Shown: piece after piece, positions 8,041 through 15,738 of the stretch
How positions within the stretch are numbered: the stretch's first letter is position 1
Layout: each line of letters starts with the position of its first letter
DNA from: Paenibacillus catalpae
GTDB lineage: Bacteria; Bacillota; Bacilli; Paenibacillales; Paenibacillaceae
DNA length: 64,000 nucleotides
Assembly: GCF_900112695.1 (NCBI RefSeq)
Contig: NZ_FOMT01000005.1
Coordinates: 255,957-319,956, forward strand
Reading direction: 5' to 3'
The notes under the pieces: model-generated
Seen by the model: only the letters and a program-made list of their open reading frames with translations
The model's database searches: none
What the model was told of the DNA's origin: nothing
Program-made: the position numbers and the translations under genes

Positions 8041-8134
8041 CATTATCCATATGAAACTGAATAATGCTATTACAACTGAGAAAACGCATACGAAGCAGAA
8101 GGCTTCGGAAACTTTTAAGGAGTGAAAACTATTC

Positions 8135-8629
8135 ATGTTCAAATTGAGCGAGATTAAGGAATTGATCAAACTGGTTGATCAGACTTCCGTTCATGAGCTG
8201 GAGATCGAAAACGAAGGAGCACGCTTATTCATTCGCAAGCCTGGCAAAACCGAAGTGGTGAATGTACAAGCAGCCCCAATTACGCATACATATACACAGG
8301 CGCCTGTACCTGCTCCGCAGACGGCAGCAGAAGCTTCTGTTGCGGCAGTACAAGCCAGCGCACCTGCGGAACGTCCGAATACGGACAATTTGCATCAGAT
8401 TGTATCGCCGATGGTCGGCACGTTCTACAGCTCCCCGTCTCCTGACGCGGCAGCATTCGTGAAGGAAGGCGACCGTGTAAACGAGAAAAGCGTTGTGTGC
8501 ATTCTCGAAGCGATGAAGCTGATGAACGAGCTGGAGGCTGAAGTTCGCGGCGAGATCGTTGAAATTCTGGCAACTAACGGCCAATTGGTTGAGTACGGCC
8601 AGCCGCTCTTCCTAGTTAAACCGGAATAA
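8135..8629 (+). CDS. accB: Biotin carboxyl carrier protein of acetyl-CoA carboxylase
   Basis: AccB carries the biotin that moves carboxyl groups between biotin carboxylase and carboxyltransferase in the first step of fatty acid synthesis. The 164-residue protein has the usual N-terminal helix (KLSEIKELIKLVDQTSVHELEIE), an Ala/Pro-rich flexible linker (about 44-82) and a C-terminal biotinyl domain. The biotin attachment motif is EAMKLMNE, with Lys near residue 128. SPMVGTFYSSPSP and GQLVEYGQPLF are typical. AAGGAGTG is the ribosome site. accC follows after 47 bases, the standard accBC operon. Confidence 0.97.
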   Translation: MFKLSEIKELIKLVDQTSVHELEIENEGARLFIRKPGKTEVVNVQAAPITHTYTQAPVPAPQTAAEASVAAVQASAPAERPNTDNLHQIVSPMVGTFYSSPSPDAAAFVKEGDRVNEKSVVCILEAMKLMNELEAEVRGEIVEILATNGQLVEYGQPLFLVKPE

Positions 8630-8676
8630 TACAAGCTCCGAATTTGGAGAAATTGCTGCCTGAGAGGAGTACAAAC

Positions 8677-10041
8677 GTGAAATTCCAAAAAGTATTAATC
8701 GCTAACCGTGGAGAGATTGCGGTCCGCATCATTCGCGCTTGCCGCGAGCTTGGCATTACGACAGTTGCCGTTTATTCTGAAGCTGATCGTGATTCCCTGC
8801 ATGTGCGCCTTGCAGATGAAGCGTATTGCATTGGTCCAACCCCTTCCAAGGACAGCTACTTGAACCTGACAAACCTGATGAGCGTGGCTACGATTACAGG
8901 CTGTGATGCTGTACATCCCGGCTATGGCTTCCTCGCTGAGAATGCCGATTTCGCCGAGATCTGCGAGTCTTGCAATATTACGTTCATCGGACCTTCCCCT
9001 GAAGCGATCAGCAAGATGGGCGACAAGGCAGTAGCCAAACAGACGATGAAGGAAGCGGACGTTCCGGTTATCCCGGGCTCCGACGGCCTGATTGAAAATA
9101 TGGACGAGGCGATCCGCGTTGCCCGCAGCATCGGTTACCCGGTTATCATTAAAGCAACTGCCGGAGGCGGAGGCAAAGGGATCCGTATTGCAGAAGACGA
9201 GGAATCGCTCGTACAACAAATTACGACAGCCCAGCAGGAAGCTCAGAAGGCTTTCGGCAATGCCGGCGTTTATCTGGAGAAATATCTGACCGGCATGAAA
9301 CATGTCGAGATTCAAATTATGGCCGACAAGCACGGCAATGCTGTACATCTGTTCGAGCGCGACTGCTCCGTTCAGCGCCGCCGCCAGAAGCTGGTTGAAG
9401 AAGCGCCGTGTCCGATCCTGTCGGAAGCGCTTCGCGAACGCATGGGACGCGCTGCCGTGCGTGCAGCACTGGCGGTTCAGTACTCAGGTGCCGGAACGCT
9501 TGAGTTCCTGCTTGGACCAGACGGCAACTTCTACTTTATGGAGATGAACACTCGTATTCAGGTAGAGCATCCGGTAACAGAGATGATTACGAATGTCGAC
9601 TTGATTAAAGAGATGATCTCTGTAGCAGAAGGCAACCCGCTCTCCTTCAAGCAAGAAGATTTGCGCATTAACGGCTGGGCAATTGAATGCCGGATTAATG
9701 CCGAAGATTCGGAACGCAACTTTATGCCGTCCCCGGGTCTAATTCCGTTCTACCTGCCGCCAGGCGGCACGGGTGTACGGGTGGACAGCGCGGTATATCC
9801 TGGTTACACAATCTCCCCGCATTATGATTCAATGATTGCGAAGCTTATTGTTTGGGGCAGAACGAGGGAAGAAGCAATCGCGCGGATGAAGCGTGCGCTC
9901 TCCGAATTTGCTATCGAGGGGATCAAGACAACGATTCCGTTCCATCAGAAACTTCTGAATCATCCGGTCTTTGTGAAGGGCAACTTTGATATTAAGTTCC
10001 TCGAAGAATATGACGTGAATCATCCGGAGCAGGCCGAATAA
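8677..10041 (+). CDS. accC: Biotin carboxylase subunit of acetyl-CoA carboxylase
   Basis: AccC is the ATP-grasp enzyme that carboxylates biotin on AccB with bicarbonate. I start it at the GTG at 8677 (KFQKVLIANRGEIAVRIIRA), which has GAGAGGAGT seven bases upstream; an upstream extension would lack homology. That gives 454 residues. Visible landmarks are GYGFLAENADF (N domain), the nucleotide loop ATAGGGGKGIRIA, the ERDCSVQRRRQKLVEEAPC segment and the catalytic MNTRIQVEHPVTE. The carboxyltransferase genes accA and accD are not in the window. Confidence 0.97.
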   Translation: MKFQKVLIANRGEIAVRIIRACRELGITTVAVYSEADRDSLHVRLADEAYCIGPTPSKDSYLNLTNLMSVATITGCDAVHPGYGFLAENADFAEICESCNITFIGPSPEAISKMGDKAVAKQTMKEADVPVIPGSDGLIENMDEAIRVARSIGYPVIIKATAGGGGKGIRIAEDEESLVQQITTAQQEAQKAFGNAGVYLEKYLTGMKHVEIQIMADKHGNAVHLFERDCSVQRRRQKLVEEAPCPILSEALRERMGRAAVRAALAVQYSGAGTLEFLLGPDGNFYFMEMNTRIQVEHPVTEMITNVDLIKEMISVAEGNPLSFKQEDLRINGWAIECRINAEDSERNFMPSPGLIPFYLPPGGTGVRVDSAVYPGYTISPHYDSMIAKLIVWGRTREEAIARMKRALSEFAIEGIKTTIPFHQKLLNHPVFVKGNFDIKFLEEYDVNHPEQAE

Positions 10042-10058
10042 TACAATCTGCTCCTGGT

Positions 10059-10087
10059 TTGTCATATTTCACGTCGAATGTTATAGT
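10059..10087 (+). promoter_or_regulatory. Sigma-A promoter of the Asp23/AmaP group
   Basis: TTGTCA (10059-10064), a 17-base spacer and TATAGT (10082-10087) form a good vegetative promoter behind accC. Between it and the gene, CGAAG-GTAACA-CTTCG followed by GTTTTTG (about 10101-10122) is a short hairpin that could attenuate. Confidence 0.6.
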
Positions 10088-10172
10088 ATAGAAATAAGAT
10101 GCGAAGGTAACACTTCGGTTTTTGCCAAGCAAATTGCCGGAGCGCGCAACTTTAAGGAGGTGTACAACCATC

Positions 10173-10580
10173 ATGAGTACGATTGCTGCAGATTATGAGA
10201 GAACGGACATTGGCACGATTCAAATTGCCCCTGAAGTCATTGAAGTTATTGCCGGACTAGCTGCTGTTGAAGTGAATGGCGTAGCGGGTATGAGCGGCGG
10301 ATTTGCCGGAGGTATTGCTGAGCTTCTTGGCCGTAAAAATTTATCTAAGGGCGTAAAAGTTGAAGTCGGCCAGCGGGAAGCTGCGGTCGATGTGTCGATT
10401 ATCGTGGAGTACGGCAACCGGATTCCGGAAATCGCCTCGGAAATTCAACGTAATGTGAAACGCTCCATTGAAATGATGACGGGATTGAACGTTATTGAAG
10501 TGAACGTACATATTCACGATGTCCATTTCAAAACAGAGAGCAAGCCGGAAGAAGAAGAATCAAATTTCCGCGTGAAGTAA
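10173..10580 (+). CDS. Asp23/Gls24 family envelope stress protein (YqhY-like)
   Basis: The 135-residue protein is an Asp23/Gls24 (DUF322) family member. GTIQIAPEVIEVIAGLAAVEVNGVAGMSGG at the N-terminus, VDVSIIVEYGNRIPEIASEIQ in the middle and VIEVNVHIHDVHF at the end are the family core. B. subtilis has yqhY at the same place behind accBC. Work in B. subtilis links it to fatty acid and acetyl-CoA carboxylase balance; the mechanism is not clear. The ATG at 10173 has a perfect AAGGAGGTG. Related domains recur in the next gene. Confidence 0.88.
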   Translation: MSTIAADYERTDIGTIQIAPEVIEVIAGLAAVEVNGVAGMSGGFAGGIAELLGRKNLSKGVKVEVGQREAAVDVSIIVEYGNRIPEIASEIQRNVKRSIEMMTGLNVIEVNVHIHDVHFKTESKPEEEESNFRVK

Positions 10581-10608
10581 TAGATACGCAGATGAATTGA
10601 ATTAATAT

Positions 10609-10651
10609 AACCCCCTCGTGATGGTTATGCCGCTTCGCGCAAGGGGGTTTT
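10609..10651 (+). terminator. Possible terminator or attenuator between the Asp23 gene and amaP
   Basis: AACCCCCT (10609-10616) pairs with AGGGGGTT (10642-10649), followed by TTTT. The loop is about 25 bases. It would limit read-through into the amaP-like gene. Confidence 0.6.
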
Positions 10652-10680
10652 CATTCGCTCAGATGCGAGGAGGCGTTACG

Positions 10681-11238
10681 TTGATCAGAATTATAGACAA
10701 GTTGCTCTTGTTTATTTACAGTATAGCCATCGGCGTTATATCGGTCTTTATCGTCTGTATCGGTTTTCAGTGGATACAGGAAGGCGATTTGAACGATATG
10801 GTCAATGAGTTGTATGGTACGGATTCTTTCCTTATTGCAACCATCATAGTTGGTCTGGTTCTGCTCGTATTCAGCTTGCGTTTCTTTATTGTGTCGCTGA
10901 AGCGTTCTTCCTCTTCGGCGCCATCGATTGACCAGCGCACTGATTTTGGCGATATCCGCATCTCGATTGAGACCATTGAGAATTTGGCTCTGAAAGCTGC
11001 AACCAAGCAGCGCGGCGTCAAGGATTTGAAGGCCCGCATCCAGGCAACTGACTCTGGCCTAAACATTATTTTGCGTGCGGTTGTAGATGGGGAGAGCTCG
11101 ATTCCAAGTCTTACGGAAGAAATCCAAAAGGCTGTGAAAGAGCATGTTGAGGAAATCGCCGGAATTCCGGTGACGAACGTAGCCGTCTATATAGCTAACG
11201 TCATTCAAACCGCACCGAATAAAAGTCGCGTCGAGTAA
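10681..11238 (+). CDS. amaP: Alkaline shock response membrane anchor protein AmaP
   Basis: The 185-residue product has two N-terminal membrane helices (about 8-28 and 48-66) and a C-terminal Asp23-like domain (FGDIRISIETIENLALKAATKQRGV, then VPVTNVAVYIANVI-type sequence). AmaP anchors Asp23 proteins at the membrane in staphylococci; the neighbouring YqhY-like protein is the likely partner. I chose the TTG at 10681, seven bases after GAGGAGG, because the longer ATG-started frame at 10618 would begin inside the terminator hairpin. Confidence 0.85.
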   Translation: MIRIIDKLLLFIYSIAIGVISVFIVCIGFQWIQEGDLNDMVNELYGTDSFLIATIIVGLVLLVFSLRFFIVSLKRSSSSAPSIDQRTDFGDIRISIETIENLALKAATKQRGVKDLKARIQATDSGLNIILRAVVDGESSIPSLTEEIQKAVKEHVEEIAGIPVTNVAVYIANVIQTAPNKSRVE

Positions 11239-11252
11239 AGGGGAGAATGCCG

Positions 11253-11480
11253 ATGTGGAGGGAGTACTGGGCATCCTATGGGAAACGGACGGTCGGCGCT
11301 GCCGCTGGTCTGTTTTTCGGGTTTGTGTATTTGTTTGCCGGGTTTTGGGACATGCTGTTTTTCATACTGCTCGTCTCTATCGGTTATTGGGTTGGCAAGC
11401 AGAAGGACTTGCAAAACGGTATCTTGCCATGGCAGCGGCTTTGGTCTTGGTTAATGGAAAGGTATCGGCCGTTTAGATAA
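11253..11480 (+). CDS. DUF2273 small membrane protein
   Basis: The 75-residue protein has two hydrophobic helices (about 13-30 and 32-48) around GLFFGFVYLFAGFWDMLFFI and ends in a basic tail. This is DUF2273, regularly encoded next to Asp23/AmaP proteins. The ATG at 11253 is 7 bases from AAGGGGAG, whereas the ATG at 11247 touches it. The gene follows amaP by 14 bases and closes the group before a strong terminator. Its function is unknown; a part in envelope stress or membrane anchoring is inferred from its neighbours. Confidence 0.82.
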   Translation: MWREYWASYGKRTVGAAAGLFFGFVYLFAGFWDMLFFILLVSIGYWVGKQKDLQNGILPWQRLWSWLMERYRPFR

Positions 11481-11481
11481 T

Positions 11482-11555
11482 CCTGTGGTCTCCTCCGTAC
11501 GCCGGAAGGTGGATAGCCGCCAGTTCCGGGCAGGGAGGAGATCATAGGTTTTTTT
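11482..11555 (+). terminator. Long rod-like terminator after the AmaP group
   Basis: A 15-base arm at 11482-11496 pairs throughout with 11534-11548 (two G-U pairs) and is followed by seven T. Inside, GCCGGAA with TTCCGG and GGTGG with CCGCC extend the stem into a rod of nearly 70 bases with small internal loops. Confidence 0.88.
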
Positions 11556-11609
11556 GCCACAATAGAATTTATAAATTTCGAGACATTGAAATATGGAGAT
11601 TCTATTGGC
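11556..11609 (+). promoter_or_regulatory. Structured element upstream of nusB
   Basis: CAATAGAAT (11560-11568) pairs with ATTCTATTG (about 11599-11607), extended by GCC/GGC with one bulged base. Inside, ATTTC and GAAAT can form a second stem. A separate terminator-like hairpin follows at 11617-11668. A folded element followed by a terminator before the gene is the layout of an attenuator, but I recognise no known riboswitch class. Confidence 0.4.
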
Positions 11610-11616
11610 GATAAAA

Positions 11617-11668
11617 CTACCTCTAAACGCGGTCGACCATCTTCGAGCGGCCTCGATAGAGGTTTTTT
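11617..11668 (+). terminator. Terminator-like hairpin in the nusB leader
   Basis: ACCTCTA (11619-11625) pairs with TAGAGGT (about 11657-11663), followed by a run of six T. It lies about 45 bases before the nusB start, so it would end transcription before nusB unless countered. Confidence 0.65.
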
Positions 11669-11714
11669 CAAAATATAAGAGTAAATCGGCAGAGAGGCTG
11701 CCGAGGAGGAAAGC

Positions 11715-12176
11715 ATGAAACGTAGATTAGCACGCGAGATAGCTGTATCAAGCTTATACCAATTGGAAATGAACGAAGTAACCCCCATGGAAGCAGTAGA
11801 CATGTTAATGGAGGAAGCGCGTTCCGAGAACGAGATCGAAGCGGATTTTGTGGAGAACGATCAGACAGACAGTTATGTTCGCGAGCTTGTTAATGGAGTT
11901 GCGGACAATAAAGCTGCTATTGATGATATGCTGCAGCAATATTTAACAGGCTGGCAGGTTGACCGTTTATCCCGTGTGGACCGCCAAATTTTGCGGTTAG
12001 CTTGCTTTGAAATAGCTTATCGTAATGATGTTCCGCCAAAAGCTGCGATTAACGAAGCGATTGAACTGGCCAAGCATTTCGGCACAGAGGAATCCGGTAA
12101 ATTCGTTAACGGTGTTCTGGGCAAATTGCTCAAAGAACATGAAGGCGAAAAAGCAAATTCTGAATCGACAAATTAG
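11715..12176 (+). CDS. nusB: Transcription antitermination protein NusB
   Basis: NusB works with NusE (S10), NusA and NusG in antitermination on rRNA operons. The 153-residue protein begins MKRRLAREIAVSSLYQLEMN and shows VRELVNGVADNKAAID, the WQVDRLSRVDRQILRLACFE core and AINEAIELAKHFGTEESGKFVNGVLG, all standard for the all-helical NusB fold. The C-terminal tail is slightly long and charged. GAGGAAAGC supplies the ribosome site. It heads the folD-xse-isp series, which lies close behind. Confidence 0.96.
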   Translation: MKRRLAREIAVSSLYQLEMNEVTPMEAVDMLMEEARSENEIEADFVENDQTDSYVRELVNGVADNKAAIDDMLQQYLTGWQVDRLSRVDRQILRLACFEIAYRNDVPPKAAINEAIELAKHFGTEESGKFVNGVLGKLLKEHEGEKANSESTN

Positions 12177-12212
12177 TTAAACGGCCTTTCCGGCCGTGTA
12201 CATAGGGGAGAG

Positions 12213-13079
12213 ATGATGATGAGCGCACAAATTATTGCAGGCAAAAAGATATCTGATATGATCCGGGAAGAAATTCAGAAGGAAGCGGCAGAGCTGAGAG
12301 AAAAGGGCGTCGTACCTGGTCTGGCTGTAGTTCTCGTCGGCGAGGATCCGGCTTCGAAAGTATATGTCGGCTCGAAAGAGAAAGCCTGTCAGCAGCTTGG
12401 TTTCCATTCCGAGGTTCACCGCTTGGAAGAACAGACATCGGAAGAGCAATTGCTGGCGCTTATTGATCAATTGAATAACGATGACAAAATCAACGGTATT
12501 CTTGTACAGCTTCCGTTACCTAAACATATTAATGAAAAAGCTGTAATCGATGCGATTCATGTCGACAAAGATGTCGACGGCTTCCATCCTGAAAGTGTCG
12601 GCAATCTGGTTATTGGTGATGACAGCCTTCTGCCTTGCACACCTGCCGGTGTTATTGAACTCATCAAACGCAGCGGTGTTGATATTGCAGGCAAACATGC
12701 GGTTGTAATTGGCCGCAGCAACATTGTCGGCAAGCCGGTTGCGATGCTGCTTCTCCGCGAGAATGCTACAGTTACGATTTGCCACTCCCGTACAGCCAAT
12801 ATGGAGGAGCTTGCAAAGCAGGCAGACATCCTTGTTGTGGCGATCGGCAAAGCAAAAGCGATTGACAGCAAATATGTGAAGCCAGGTGCAATCGTGATTG
12901 ATGTCGGAATTAACCGTCTTCCGGACGGCAAGCTTGCCGGAGATGTGGATTATGAAGATTGCCTGGAAACAGCTGGCTTCATTACCCCTGTGCCAGGCGG
13001 CGTTGGCCCGATGACGATTACGATGCTGATGAACAATACGATTACAGCTGCTAAGCGGGCACATAAAATCGGGGAGTGA
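12213..13079 (+). CDS. folD: Bifunctional methylene-THF dehydrogenase/methenyl-THF cyclohydrolase
   Basis: FolD interconverts methylene-, methenyl- and formyl-tetrahydrofolate in the cytosol, with NADP as cofactor. Landmarks are YVGSKEKAC with the catalytic Lys (about residue 55), the substrate motif LVQLPLPKHIN (about 97), HPESVGNL, and the Rossmann motif VVIGRSNIVGKP (about 165). PGGVGPMTITMLMNNT stands near the end. Three ATG codons in a row follow GGGGAGAG, so the exact first residue may be two codons later. Between nusB and folD lies a short ACGGCC-TTTCC-GGCCGT hairpin (12180-12196). Confidence 0.96.
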   Translation: MMMSAQIIAGKKISDMIREEIQKEAAELREKGVVPGLAVVLVGEDPASKVYVGSKEKACQQLGFHSEVHRLEEQTSEEQLLALIDQLNNDDKINGILVQLPLPKHINEKAVIDAIHVDKDVDGFHPESVGNLVIGDDSLLPCTPAGVIELIKRSGVDIAGKHAVVIGRSNIVGKPVAMLLLRENATVTICHSRTANMEELAKQADILVVAIGKAKAIDSKYVKPGAIVIDVGINRLPDGKLAGDVDYEDCLETAGFITPVPGGVGPMTITMLMNNTITAAKRAHKIGE

Positions 13080-13089
13080 TTAATGTCTT

Positions 13090-14463
13090 ATGGCAGATCA
13101 ACCTCGCATTTATTCGATAAAAGATATTAACCGTTACATCCGGATGAAGCTCGAGTCTGACGTCTTGCTTGGCGATGTATGGCTGAGAGGCGAGATTTCA
13201 AATTTCACTCATCATTCCAGCGGCCATATGTACTTTACGCTTAAGGATAAGGACAGCCGGCTGAAATGCATTATGTTTGCTTCTCACAATCAGCGGCTGC
13301 CTTTTATTCCGCGTGAAGGCGCAAAAGTAATGGCGCGCGGCAATGTGTCGGTCTACGAGCGTGACGGCAATTATCAGTTCTATGTGACGGCTATGCAGCC
13401 GGACGGAATCGGTAGCTTGTATCTGGCTTATGAACAACTCAAATCAAAGCTGGAGACGGAAGGGTTGTTTGCCGAGTCGCGCAAACGGCCCATTCCGCGT
13501 TTCCCCCGCGCGATAGGCGTAATCACCTCTCCTACAGGAGCGGCGGTTCGGGATATTATTACAACCTTGCAACGAAGGCATCCTTCTATTCCTGTATATG
13601 TATTTCCGGTGCTGGTCCAAGGGACGCAAGCAGCACCTTCCATTGTGAAAGCGATTGAATCGATGAACCGTTTTGGCGAAGTCGACGTATTAATTGTAGG
13701 CAGGGGCGGCGGTTCTCTGGAAGAGCTTTGGGCTTTTAACGAAGAGCTTGTCGCAAGAAGCATTGCCGCATCGCAAATTCCGGTCATTAGTGCAGTTGGA
13801 CATGAGACGGATTTCACGATTGCGGATTTTGTAGCTGATTTGCGGGCAGCGACACCAACAGCTGCTGCCGAGCTGGCCGTACCGCATATTGCCGAGCTGC
13901 AGCAGCAGCTGGCGAGACAACGCCAACGGTTAGAGCAATCGCTCCGGATGATGCTGCAAGGCAGAAAAGAACAGCTCAAGAGAGTACGGCGTTCACCGTT
14001 TTTCGTGCATCCGCGCAAATACTTGCTGGATCAGGCACAGCGGCTGGATCGGCTGCAGGAGCGTTTGCAGAACCGAACCTCACGTTTAACGGAACGCGGA
14101 AAAGCAAAGCTCGAAAGACTTCAAAGTCAATTAACCGGTCATCATCCGGGAGAGCAGGCAGCTTTTGCAGCCAAGCGGCTGCAAGGGGATGTTAAGCGGC
14201 TTGAGCAGGCGATGGTATCCTCTCTCAAGGAACGGCGGCTACAGCTCCATAGTGCAATCAGGCAGCTGGATGCGCTTAGTCCTCTCAAAGTAATGGCCAG
14301 AGGCTACAGCCTGGTCTACGACGAACAGGAAAAGCGACTGATAAAATCCATCGCAGATGTTCAGCCGGGTGATCTTGTAAGGGTGAAGGTAGCCGACGGA
14401 CAGCTTGACTGTCATGTCTGGTCTATGAAAGGAGAAGATGGCGTTGAAAGCAGCAGCGAATAG
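13090..14463 (+). CDS. xseA: Exonuclease VII large subunit
   Basis: XseA is the catalytic subunit of exonuclease VII, which degrades single-stranded DNA from both ends. In the 457-residue protein the N-terminal OB-fold (about 8-100: VWLRGEISNFTHHSSGHMYFTLKD) binds DNA. The catalytic domain carries GVITSPTGAAVRDI, GRGGGSLEELWAFNEE and SAVGHETDFTIADFVADLRA (about 235-257). A long coiled-coil region for XseB binding follows. The C-terminus ends in a RGYSLVYDE segment. It overlaps xseB by 26 bases. Confidence 0.96.
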   Translation: MADQPRIYSIKDINRYIRMKLESDVLLGDVWLRGEISNFTHHSSGHMYFTLKDKDSRLKCIMFASHNQRLPFIPREGAKVMARGNVSVYERDGNYQFYVTAMQPDGIGSLYLAYEQLKSKLETEGLFAESRKRPIPRFPRAIGVITSPTGAAVRDIITTLQRRHPSIPVYVFPVLVQGTQAAPSIVKAIESMNRFGEVDVLIVGRGGGSLEELWAFNEELVARSIAASQIPVISAVGHETDFTIADFVADLRAATPTAAAELAVPHIAELQQQLARQRQRLEQSLRMMLQGRKEQLKRVRRSPFFVHPRKYLLDQAQRLDRLQERLQNRTSRLTERGKAKLERLQSQLTGHHPGEQAAFAAKRLQGDVKRLEQAMVSSLKERRLQLHSAIRQLDALSPLKVMARGYSLVYDEQEKRLIKSIADVQPGDLVRVKVADGQLDCHVWSMKGEDGVESSSE

Positions 14464-14698
14464 TGAATTAAGTTTTGAAGAGGCAATGGAACAGCTGGAG
14501 AAAATCGTCGAACGGCTTGAAAACGGAGATGTCCCGCTTGAAACGGCGATTGATCTGTTCCAGGAAGGCATGAAGCTGTCTCAGCTGTGCGGAGGCAAGC
14601 TGGAGCAGGTTGAACGCAAGATTGAACTGCTGATTGAAACAGAGCAAGGTTTTCAGAAGAAGGCATTCGCTCCAATGAACGAGGAAAAAGGGGAATAA
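14438..14698 (+). CDS. xseB: Exonuclease VII small subunit
   Basis: XseB (86 residues) is the small helical subunit, several copies of which bind the coiled coil of XseA. The core LSFEEAMEQLEKIVERLENGDVPLE, with LFQEGMKLSQLC, is the standard signature. The start ATG at 14438 has AAAGGAGAAG and overlaps the end of xseA by 26 bases, so the two are translationally coupled. It ends two bases before ispA. Confidence 0.95.
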   Translation: MALKAAANSELSFEEAMEQLEKIVERLENGDVPLETAIDLFQEGMKLSQLCGGKLEQVERKIELLIETEQGFQKKAFAPMNEEKGE

Positions 14699-14700
14699 CG

Positions 14701-15609
14701 TTGATTACAGATATCAAGTCCTACTTGCATGAATGTGCTGCGCTTATCGAGAAATCACTTCCCGAAGCGCTGCCCGCTGACTGGAATATACCGCAGCAGC
14801 TCAGAGAATCAATGCTGTACTCCCTGCAGGCCGGAGGGAAACGGTTACGTCCGGCACTCGTGCTTGCTGCCGCTGAAGCCATTCACGGGTCTGCAGCTGC
14901 TGCGAGCCATGCGCTTCCTGTTGCATGCGCAATTGAATATATCCATACCTACTCGTTAATTCATGACGACCTGCCAGCCATGGATAATGACGATTACCGC
15001 CGAGGGAAGCTGACGAATCATAAAGTGTTCGGGGAAGCAATGGCTATTCTTGCGGGCGATGCCTTGCTTACACATGCTTTTTATTTGATTCCGAAAGCGG
15101 CGCGGCTTGGCGGGGTAAATGCCGAGGTAGCACTTGATATCGTTGAGGATCTTGCCATGCTCTCAGGAGCAAGAGGCATGGTTGGCGGTCAGGCGGCAGA
15201 CATGCAAGGTGAACAAGGTACAACCTCGATTGAGGAACTCGAATATATTCATCTTCATAAAACGAGTGATTTGATTGTTTTCTCGGTAACAGCCGGGGGC
15301 CGTATTGGAGGTGCGACGGCGGAGCAGCTGGATGCCCTGCGCCACTATGGACGCAATATCGGTCTTGCCTTCCAGATTCAAGACGACATACTTGACCTGA
15401 TTGGCGACGAGAAGAAGCTTGGCAAGAAAACGAACAGCGATGTGGAGCAGCAGAAGGTGACCTATCCTTATCTGCTCGGGATCGAGGAAAGCAAAGCACA
15501 AGTCAAACGGTTAACTCGTGAGGCGAAGGCTGCTATTCTGGAAGCACAGCTGGCCGCGCCGGATAAATTGCTGCTAATTGCCGATTACCTCGTGCAACGA
15601 GACTATTAA
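14701..15609 (+). CDS. ispA: Polyprenyl synthetase, farnesyl diphosphate synthase type
   Basis: The 302-residue enzyme condenses IPP with DMAPP or GPP to farnesyl diphosphate, feeding undecaprenyl carrier, quinone and heme A synthesis. The first Asp-rich motif is HDDLPAMDNDD (about 88-97) and the second FQIQDDILD (about 224-232); GGKRLRPAL (about 45) binds IPP. The start is TTG with AAAGGGGAAT upstream, two bases behind xseB. The neighbour dxs makes the precursor, so the local genes cover both ends of the isoprenoid route. Confidence 0.93.
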   Translation: MITDIKSYLHECAALIEKSLPEALPADWNIPQQLRESMLYSLQAGGKRLRPALVLAAAEAIHGSAAAASHALPVACAIEYIHTYSLIHDDLPAMDNDDYRRGKLTNHKVFGEAMAILAGDALLTHAFYLIPKAARLGGVNAEVALDIVEDLAMLSGARGMVGGQAADMQGEQGTTSIEELEYIHLHKTSDLIVFSVTAGGRIGGATAEQLDALRHYGRNIGLAFQIQDDILDLIGDEKKLGKKTNSDVEQQKVTYPYLLGIEESKAQVKRLTREAKAAILEAQLAAPDKLLLIADYLVQRDY

Positions 15610-15632
15610 TTAGGATTGTGTAAATGGGTACA

Positions 15633-15662
15633 TTGGGAAATTTTCAGCGTTTATGCTATAAT
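15633..15662 (+). promoter_or_regulatory. Sigma-A promoter of dxs
   Basis: TTGGGA (15633-15638), an 18-base spacer and TATAAT (15657-15662) preceded by TGC, an extended -10. It lies 24 bases behind ispA and gives dxs its own transcription start. Confidence 0.6.
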
Positions 15663-15738
15663 GATTGAAATATTTTGACGTTTATTGTGGAATGGGACGT
15701 TTGTGTTGAAGTCGTATTCCAGAAAGCGAGGAAGTAAC

